Shown here: in pieces, positions 34,030 through 39,233 of the stretch | Numbering within the stretch: position 1 is the stretch's first letter | How the letters are laid out: each line of letters begins with the position of its first letter | Assembly: GCF_009765905.1 (NCBI RefSeq) | Contig: NZ_LMUO01000015.1 | Span: 509,995 to 549,227, forward strand | Reading direction: 5' to 3' | From: Mucilaginibacter sp. L196 | Lineage (GTDB): Bacteria; Bacteroidota; Bacteroidia; Sphingobacteriales; Sphingobacteriaceae | DNA: 39,233 bases | Program-made: the position numbers and the translations under genes | Notes under the pieces: model-generated | The model's input: only the letters and a program-made list of their open reading frames with translations | What the model was told of the DNA's origin: nothing | Databases searched by the model: none

Positions 34030-35046
34030 ATGAAAAAACTATTATTCCTTTTATCACTCTTATTATTAATAAGTTCATATAGCCGCGTTAACGCGCAGGC
34101 TAATTATATCAAGATAGAAAATTACGAAGTATTCTATGGCTATGCCCGCCATTTTCCGCAGGAGTGGATGATATTGCGCCGGTTTGATAACTACGGCAAA
34201 CATTACCTCCTACTCGTAAACCCGCAAACACTGGAAACCCGGGTTGACGAAAGCAACTTTTACCAGATCAAACAAATGACTATCGCGCAGGCAAGGGCGT
34301 TTTTCGGTAACTCGCCCTACCAGGATGCACTTAAAAAAGCTGAAAAAGCCTCTGTTATGATACAGGATGCTGGCATTGAAACCGGGATGCCCAAAGAAAC
34401 AGGTATCAGCCTTACGGCAGATCTTTGCCCATCGCACAAGCCACTCGACCGCCGCATATTCACCGACATCATTGCCGAATTTAAAAAGGTGGAAACACCC
34501 GTACCCATAGCTTTGTCCGTTACCGGTATCTGGATGCGCGACCACCAGGAAGACCTGGAGTGGCTAAAATCGCTGCAAGCCAACCACGAGATTTATATTA
34601 CCTGGATTAACCACTCATTTAATCATCGCGTAAGCTTAAAAGCACCGCTGAAAGAAAACTTTTTACTGGAACCCGGCACCGATATTAATTACGAAGTGCT
34701 GGAAACTGAAAAAGCCATGCTGAAGAAAGGTTTATTGCCCTCGGTGTTTTTCCGGTTCCCGGGATTGGTGTCGGACCAACAACTGGTTTACCGTATAACT
34801 GATTTTGGCCTGATACCAATTGGTACGGATGCATGGCTGGCTAAAGGGCAAGCTCCGCAAGCAGGCAGTATTGTACTCATCCATGGCAATGGCAACGAAC
34901 CGGTAGGGGTAAATGATTTCATCGCCCTGCTCAAACAAAAAGCACCGGAAGTAGCACAAAAACAATGGTTGCTGTACGATTTACGCCAGAGTGTGGATGA
35001 TGAGTTTGAAACACCGGATACGATAGCCGATCCGAAGAAAAAGTAA
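34030..35046 (+). CDS. Secreted polysaccharide deacetylase-like protein (NodB fold)
   Basis: A 338-residue protein with signal peptide MKKLLFLLSLLLLISSYSRVNA, cut before QANYIKI. Residues about 125-320 resemble the carbohydrate esterase 4 (NodB) fold: motif 1 ISLTADLCPS (D131), motif 2 ITWINHSFNH (H195, H199) and motif 3 FFRFPGLV. Motif 1 normally has two aspartates (TFDD); here the second, a metal ligand, is L132, so activity may be altered or lost. The N-terminal 100 residues are an extra domain. Exported, probably periplasmic or outer-membrane facing. The DUF5655 gene follows 6 bases after its stop. Confidence 0.82.
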   Translation: MKKLLFLLSLLLLISSYSRVNAQANYIKIENYEVFYGYARHFPQEWMILRRFDNYGKHYLLLVNPQTLETRVDESNFYQIKQMTIAQARAFFGNSPYQDALKKAEKASVMIQDAGIETGMPKETGISLTADLCPSHKPLDRRIFTDIIAEFKKVETPVPIALSVTGIWMRDHQEDLEWLKSLQANHEIYITWINHSFNHRVSLKAPLKENFLLEPGTDINYEVLETEKAMLKKGLLPSVFFRFPGLVSDQQLVYRITDFGLIPIGTDAWLAKGQAPQAGSIVLIHGNGNEPVGVNDFIALLKQKAPEVAQKQWLLYDLRQSVDDEFETPDTIADPKKK

Positions 35047-35052
35047 ATCAAT

Positions 35053-35454
35053 ATGAGCTGGACATGCCCCAAATGCGAACGCGAGCTTAAGCATATTAAT
35101 GCAACTCACTACTGTATTAAGGTAAGTGTTGACAGTTTGTTTGATGGCCGCCCCGCTGAACTGGAATTGGTTTTTGATAAAATATTAGCCGAGGTTGCTA
35201 ATTGGGATGACGTGCTGATAAGTACCAGTAAAAACTGTATTGTATTTGTGCACAAGCGCACCTTTTTTGTAATCAGGCCGATGCAAAAGCAGCTTGATCT
35301 TAAATTTTATTCTAAGGCGAAGCCCGAATCTCCAATTATCACGAAAAGCAGTTTTTATGCAGGAAAATACGAAAACAGCACACGTATTTCGCAGTTAACC
35401 GAATTGACTATGGAACTTTTTGGGATGATAAAAGATTCGTATATTTTGTTGTAA
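35053..35454 (+). CDS. DUF5655-domain protein with N-terminal zinc knuckle
   Basis: A 133-residue protein. The N-terminus has a likely zinc site, C5-P-K-C8 and H19-Y-C21 (MSWTCPKCERELKHINATHYC). The rest (about 30-130) matches DUF5655: LFDGRPAELELVFDKILAEV, the VLISTSKNCIVFVHKRTFFVIRP strand pair, LDLKFYS and a C-terminal helix TRISQLTELTMELFGMIKDSY. Family members are described as predicted transport proteins, but no function is established. Cytoplasmic. It starts 6 bases after the deacetylase-like gene, so the two are cotranscribed, although one product is exported and the other is not. Confidence 0.85.
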   Translation: MSWTCPKCERELKHINATHYCIKVSVDSLFDGRPAELELVFDKILAEVANWDDVLISTSKNCIVFVHKRTFFVIRPMQKQLDLKFYSKAKPESPIITKSSFYAGKYENSTRISQLTELTMELFGMIKDSYILL

Positions 35455-35465
35455 TTTAAGGGAAC

Positions 35466-36539
35466 CTAGACGTCCTTGAACCGTTTTTTTAATTTCAGAA
35501 TTGGCTTTTCTATCAGGTTATAGGATATCAGTGCCACTACAAAAACGGCAATTATATTTTGCGGAAACTTATTGATCCAAAAATGGGATACTGAGGTTAA
35601 AAAGAGTTGTTGCCATACATATAACGAGTAGGATAAAATCCCCAGTTGCATCACTAACTTGTTGTTTAATGCCTTGCTAACAGGAGTATCAACATACATG
35701 CTCCAGAACAGTAAAATTATTATAGCTACATCTTCGAGCGTCTTTCCAAGGGGTAATGTGTATAACCCTCTAAAATGGTCGGCAAGTAACGGCGAAATAA
35801 ATAATAAAAAAAACGCTGAAAGCCCGGCTAGCCAGTTGCTCTGAAAATATTTGCCATACTTTTCTTTAAAATCGGGCCTGCTTTCAAGCATGGCTCCCAG
35901 GCAACCTGTTAATATGGCATCCCCGCCCGTTTGCAGCATGCCACCTATTTGCGGGCGCGAACCTGGAAACACAAAATAAGTAGCAACTCTTAACAGGGGC
36001 ATTAACAGGATAATGACCAGGGTTATTTTTATTAATTTTTGCTTATTGGCAACCAGTGCAAAGGTTATTGGCCATAACAAGTAAAATTGCTCCTCCATGG
36101 ATAGACTCCAAAAGTGGCCGATAAACCACGATCCCATACGATCGGGCCGTAGATGGAAAAGCTGCGAGTAGTTCCATAAGTATATGCTAGCTACACCAAC
36201 AGTTTTATAATTACCAAATATTTCCGGCACGAAAAATAATTTTAATACAATGATTACCAGTATATAAGTATAAAAAATGGGAAAAATCCGGAATACCCGC
36301 CTAATGTAAAAGTGTTTGATGTTAACATCGCCTGTTTTCTGATGTTCAATAATTAATAATTTAGTTATTAAATACCCACTGATAACAAAAAAAATAATTA
36401 CTCCCGTACCGCCGTTTTCAATAATGGGATAAAAAAAGTGCTTGCTTAAATCAACCGGTAAAGTGACAATTAAATGTGAAAGCAAAACGAGAAGAATAGA
36501 GACAGCTCTTAATCCATCAATACTTTTTATTCTATTCAT
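35466..36539 (-). CDS. Acyltransferase-3 family membrane protein (OafA/YrhL type)
   Basis: A 357-residue protein with about ten transmembrane helices. The first contains the family signature SIDGLRAVSILLVLLSHL, followed by GGTGVIIFFVISGYLI and RRVFRIFPIFYTYI; WSLSMEEQFYLLWPI (about 148-162) is the second conserved block. The family transfers O-acetyl or other acyl groups to sugars of lipopolysaccharide, exopolysaccharide or peptidoglycan at the inner membrane. The histidine in the first helix (H22) is present and is a likely catalytic residue. Divergent from the carboxypeptidase-like gene. The acceptor sugar is unknown. Confidence 0.92.
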   Translation of the reverse strand: MNRIKSIDGLRAVSILLVLLSHLIVTLPVDLSKHFFYPIIENGGTGVIIFFVISGYLITKLLIIEHQKTGDVNIKHFYIRRVFRIFPIFYTYILVIIVLKLFFVPEIFGNYKTVGVASIYLWNYSQLFHLRPDRMGSWFIGHFWSLSMEEQFYLLWPITFALVANKQKLIKITLVIILLMPLLRVATYFVFPGSRPQIGGMLQTGGDAILTGCLGAMLESRPDFKEKYGKYFQSNWLAGLSAFFLLFISPLLADHFRGLYTLPLGKTLEDVAIIILLFWSMYVDTPVSKALNNKLVMQLGILSYSLYVWQQLFLTSVSHFWINKFPQNIIAVFVVALISYNLIEKPILKLKKRFKDV

Positions 36540-36665
36540 TTAACAATTTTGGCTATTTTGAGCTTCGAATATATTAAATTTTCACTACTATATAGTATTT
36601 TTGATCCCAGCTGGGGGCATCCTGCGCCGATAATGCATCTGTTAAGGAATGTTAAATTTTTGCTA

Positions 36666-37493
36666 ATGAACTTTATAAGCCGGTCCTTTGTTTCATCAAC
36701 AAACAGCGTTGTGATAAAAAACTTACTCCTTACTATTTCACTTTTACTGTTTATTTCAACTGCGGCCTTCGCGCAGCAATTAAACGGTGTGGTGTTGGAT
36801 AAGCTTTCCCACAGGCCCGTGGAGTTTGCCACTATCCGCACAGGTCAATTTGTGACTTCCACCTCTATCGAGGGTAAATTTAGCTTATATAATATTCGTT
36901 TTGGTGATACTATTAGGGTAACGTGCGTAGGTTATGTACCTAATACTTATACCGTTTATAATGTTCATGCCGATACCATTTATGTTGAACCTGTTTTAAT
37001 ACAGTTACAGGATGTAAACGTTCGCACCCGTAATTATAAAACCGACTCCTTAAACCTGCGTAAAGAATTCGCGGGCACATTCAACTATCAAAAGCCCGCC
37101 CTAAAGGACTTTTTGAAAAATAATTTACCCACATATACCACCGATGACCATGGTAGCGCCTATAATGATAATTCAAGCATTGGCGGACTGAATCTTTTAT
37201 CTATCGTAAGCCTTTTCGGCAGGAACAAAACCCCATCCGCCAAACTGCAAAAACAATTGCAGGATGATGAAGAATCCAATTACGTCGACCATAAATTCTC
37301 CAAATCAAAAGTGGAAGTAATCACCCATATGCAGGGCGACTCACTCCAGGATTTTATGGATAGCTACCGCCCAACCATCACCCGCCTAAAACAAATGACA
37401 GACTATGAACTGCTCATCTACATAAAAGACAGCTATACGGAATTTATCAAAACGTATAAGCCCGGGGAGCGTGAGGTGTTTAAGAAACCATAA
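36666..37493 (+). CDS. Secreted protein with carboxypeptidase-like regulatory domain
   Basis: The open frame begins at 36549, but the first 39 residues are not signal-like. Starts at ATG 36666 or GTG 36711 give a clear signal peptide ending LFISTAAFA before QQLNGVV. The mature protein opens with a CarboxypepD_reg-like domain (QLNGVVLDKLSHRPVEFATI, EGKFSLYNIRFGDTIRVTCVGYVP, about 80 residues). This is the module found at the N-terminus of TonB-dependent receptors and SusC proteins. No barrel or plug follows; a helical, charged C-terminal part (about 150 residues) does. Such stand-alone proteins are exported and probably outer-membrane-associated. Divergent from one acyltransferase and convergent with another. 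Confidence 0.82.
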   Translation: MNFISRSFVSSTNSVVIKNLLLTISLLLFISTAAFAQQLNGVVLDKLSHRPVEFATIRTGQFVTSTSIEGKFSLYNIRFGDTIRVTCVGYVPNTYTVYNVHADTIYVEPVLIQLQDVNVRTRNYKTDSLNLRKEFAGTFNYQKPALKDFLKNNLPTYTTDDHGSAYNDNSSIGGLNLLSIVSLFGRNKTPSAKLQKQLQDDEESNYVDHKFSKSKVEVITHMQGDSLQDFMDSYRPTITRLKQMTDYELLIYIKDSYTEFIKTYKPGEREVFKKP

Positions 37494-37612
37494 AAGACTA
37501 TAAGTGCCTCAGCATGACACCCCTCTCTTTTTATAATAGGTCATTAGAAAAAATTCAGCCGCATCTTCCGATCATTTACGGCGAACACCAACAATGTTAA
37601 ACCTTGATATTA

Positions 37613-38740
37613 TTAAGCCCGTTTACTCATAAATCGCTTCTGTAACCAAGCACGAACCGGCTCGTCATATAACTTGAGGCAGGCATAAGCTATAGCTACG
37701 GCGGTTATCAAAAGTCCCAAACCTACCAGCATACCTTTAGCCATTGGTATTTTGTCTTGGACAACCCAGGCGGTGTACCAATAAATTAACGGGTAATGTG
37801 TTATATAGATGGGGTAAGAAATATCACCCATAAATTTGCAGAGCTTAATAGCGCTCTTGTTTTTTATAGTACTACCCGCGCCCATGGCAACAATTAAAGG
37901 GAAAAGGATAATGATAGTAATGGATTCATACAAACCATTCATCCATAAATGCGATTCATCGCCGACCCTCGGCAGGCAAAGAATCACAACTAAAAGTAAA
38001 CTACATACACCAAAAGCCCATTTAACGTTGATCAGCTTGCCTACGCGGCATAACAGTACCCCGGCGAAAAATGGATAAAGCAAACGGGTAAAACCTATAT
38101 TTAGCTGCGTTTTATTGATTGACCAGCCGCCTATCACATCGCCCTGCGGGCCCCAAACGGTGTAGTGTATCAACAAACAAGCCGATAGAAACACGAATAT
38201 AGCAAGCACCGTATTAGAGAACCTGCGGATAAACAGCGCGTACAATATGTTGGCGATATATTCAAAAAACAGCGACCAGGCCGGGCCGTTAAGCGGGTGC
38301 ATTTCCTGCCAGCCACGAATGTCCATGGATATTGGGAGCGGGATCAACGTAAAACCGACCACCATTACCAGCAGCATTTGCCATACAGGCGTGCTATTGA
38401 TCAGCGGGAACACAGCGCCACCCTGAAAATAGAACAATGCCGCGCCGATGATCGACCCCATAATAACCATAGGCTGCAAGCGGATGAGGCGGCGTTTGTA
38501 AAAGTCCCATTGTGTCATTTTACCCCAGCGGTCGTCATAAGCATAGGCTACCACGAAGCCTGATAACAGGAAAAAGAAATCAACCGCTAAATAACCATGA
38601 TTAAGGAGCTGCTTAAAGCGATTATCATTTGCATAAGCCTCCAGTACATGAAAAGAAACCACAACAATAGCGGCCACACCACGCAGGCCATCCAGAATTT
38701 CGTAATGATTTTTTGATGGGAGAGTTGCAGTTTTAGTCAT
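37613..38740 (-). CDS. Acyltransferase-3 family membrane protein, second copy
   Basis: A 375-residue protein with about ten TM helices. N-terminal signature YEILDGLRGVAAIVVVSFHVLEAY with H27, then LAVDFFFLLSGFVVAYAYDDRW and FYKRRLIRLQPM. A WSLFFEYIANILYALFIRR segment (about 150-170) replaces the WSLSMEEQ block of the other copy. The C-terminal helix contains GDISYPIYITHYPLI. It likely acylates an envelope or exported sugar. Sequence similarity to the copy at 35466-36539 is limited to the family signatures, so the two are not a recent duplication. A cytoplasmic tail rich in basic residues ends the protein. Confidence 0.92.
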   Translation of the reverse strand: MTKTATLPSKNHYEILDGLRGVAAIVVVSFHVLEAYANDNRFKQLLNHGYLAVDFFFLLSGFVVAYAYDDRWGKMTQWDFYKRRLIRLQPMVIMGSIIGAALFYFQGGAVFPLINSTPVWQMLLVMVVGFTLIPLPISMDIRGWQEMHPLNGPAWSLFFEYIANILYALFIRRFSNTVLAIFVFLSACLLIHYTVWGPQGDVIGGWSINKTQLNIGFTRLLYPFFAGVLLCRVGKLINVKWAFGVCSLLLVVILCLPRVGDESHLWMNGLYESITIIILFPLIVAMGAGSTIKNKSAIKLCKFMGDISYPIYITHYPLIYWYTAWVVQDKIPMAKGMLVGLGLLITAVAIAYACLKLYDEPVRAWLQKRFMSKRA

Positions 38741-39172
38741 AATAGGTTGCTGCCGTTTGGCTGGGTTTAATAATAATAGCCAATGTCTGTTTATTTTTAT
38801 AGATGTGCAAATTTGTTTGAAATTAATGTTTCAATATGAAGCAATAAAGTGGGAGATGGTGCGGATAATACCATTGGTGTTCGGAAGATTGTGCAACTTC
38901 AATAAATTTATGTGTAATGGGTGTCACCCTGAGCGTAGTCGATGGGTTGGCGCAGAGGCCCGCCCACATACTTCGACTACGCAGTATGACACCTTTTTAG
39001 TTCACGCAGAGTCTCTCGGAAATTTAAGTTAACCCATAAAATAAAAAGTTAACTATCAGAGCCAGGCATGATCGTAGTACGTTAACCCTATCAGAAAAGG
39101 ACAAAGCGGCTGCCCCCGAACTTTATAGGTTGTTTCAATTAATGCCTTCTATGTCCAATCCTTTTCCTATTG
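38741..39172. other. Intergenic region holding a palindromic repeat
   Basis: 432 bases after the second acyltransferase start. It contains a TGAGCGTAGTCGATGG repeat (38919-38993); no promoter with good spacing and no gene is recognised in the remainder. Confidence 0.55.
38919..38993. repeat. Palindromic repeat, TGAGCGTAGTCGAAG family, copy 3
   Basis: GGGTGTCACCCTGAGCGTAG and CTTCGACTACGCAGTATGACACC, with the same GGTTGGCGCAGAGG centre as the copy at 11541; even the preceding TGTGTAAT is shared. Confidence 0.8.
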
Positions 39173-39233
39173 TCAGGAAATTGAGAAATGAAAAGGTAAA
39201 GAATATGAGGCCCAATGCGATATGAATTACCAC
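39173..39233 (-). CDS. Possible 3' end of a membrane protein gene running off the window
   Basis: Minus-strand frame open to the right edge, reading VVIHIALGLIFFTFHFSIS and then a stop at 39173-39175. The hydrophobic run could be a last transmembrane helix. With only 19 residues and one other frame also open here, this is tentative. Confidence 0.25.

Noticed and set aside
37504..37527. Fragment CTCAGCATGACACCCCT after the regulatory-domain gene
   Set aside because: Matches the right end of the TGAGCGTAG repeat family but is too short to call a copy with confidence.

Overview
The window looks like a chromosomal segment of a Bacteroidota bacterium, most likely a Sphingobacteriaceae member close to Mucilaginibacter or Pedobacter. 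Support for this: promoters of the Bacteroidota type (TTG, 19 bases, TANNTTTG), a secreted protein with a type IX secretion (T9SS) type B sorting domain, a LytS/LytTR pair, GH3-family, DUF1599, DoxX/BT_3928, KTSC and DUF5655 proteins, PorT-like outer membrane barrels, and several families of palindromic intergenic repeats typical of this group. The genus is inference. No rRNA, tRNA or CRISPR array was recognised.

Layout. 1-416: right end of an IS21-family element (istB tail plus terminal region) inserted in a DUF4421-like gene, whose first part survives at 386-796. 894-3825 (minus): a small conserved protein, an outer membrane barrel and an overlapping LytTR regulator/LytS kinase pair. 4154-8317 (plus): a secreted serine hydrolase with C-terminal TPRs and a MacB/FtsX-type permease. 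8442-11430: a GNAT acetyltransferase, then an XRE/S24-like regulator divergent from a PAS-HisKA-receiver protein without an ATPase domain and a small zinc-ribbon protein, with a 28-bp inverted repeat between the divergent genes. 11680-14617: a membrane protein, a secreted protein of unknown function bracketed by a repeated segment, and an AT-rich lone protein kinase. 14769-19980: J-KTSC protein, folP, then DUF1599, DoxX-like and OppB-like permease genes in a tight plus-strand run, and aroK.

20375-20963 is gene-poor and holds a TGAGCGTAGTCGAAG repeat, five short hairpins with a shared core, and the C-terminal remnant of a REP-associated tyrosine transposase (RAYT). 20964-25015 (minus) is recJ, lptB and a GH3 protein. 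25054-26697 holds an MBL hydrolase, a single-domain response regulator and an ABM-domain protein. 26753-29662 is gcvP with its own promoter and terminator. 29823-33227 is a large T9SS cargo protein, converging on pdxJ. 34030-35454 holds a polysaccharide-deacetylase-like protein and a DUF5655 protein. 35466-38740 has two acyltransferase-3 membrane proteins around a secreted carboxypeptidase-like regulatory-domain protein. The last 490 bases hold another palindromic repeat and perhaps the end of a gene running off the window.

Most genes are housekeeping or common accessory genes. The most unusual material is (a) the seven triloop hairpins that share an AGTY-N3-RACT core while their outer stems differ, five of them around the RAYT remnant; (b) the XRE / HisKA-receiver divergent locus, where both the S24-like and the kinase-like modules appear to have lost catalytic residues or domains; (c) the AT-rich lone kinase; and (d) the IS21 insertion scar.
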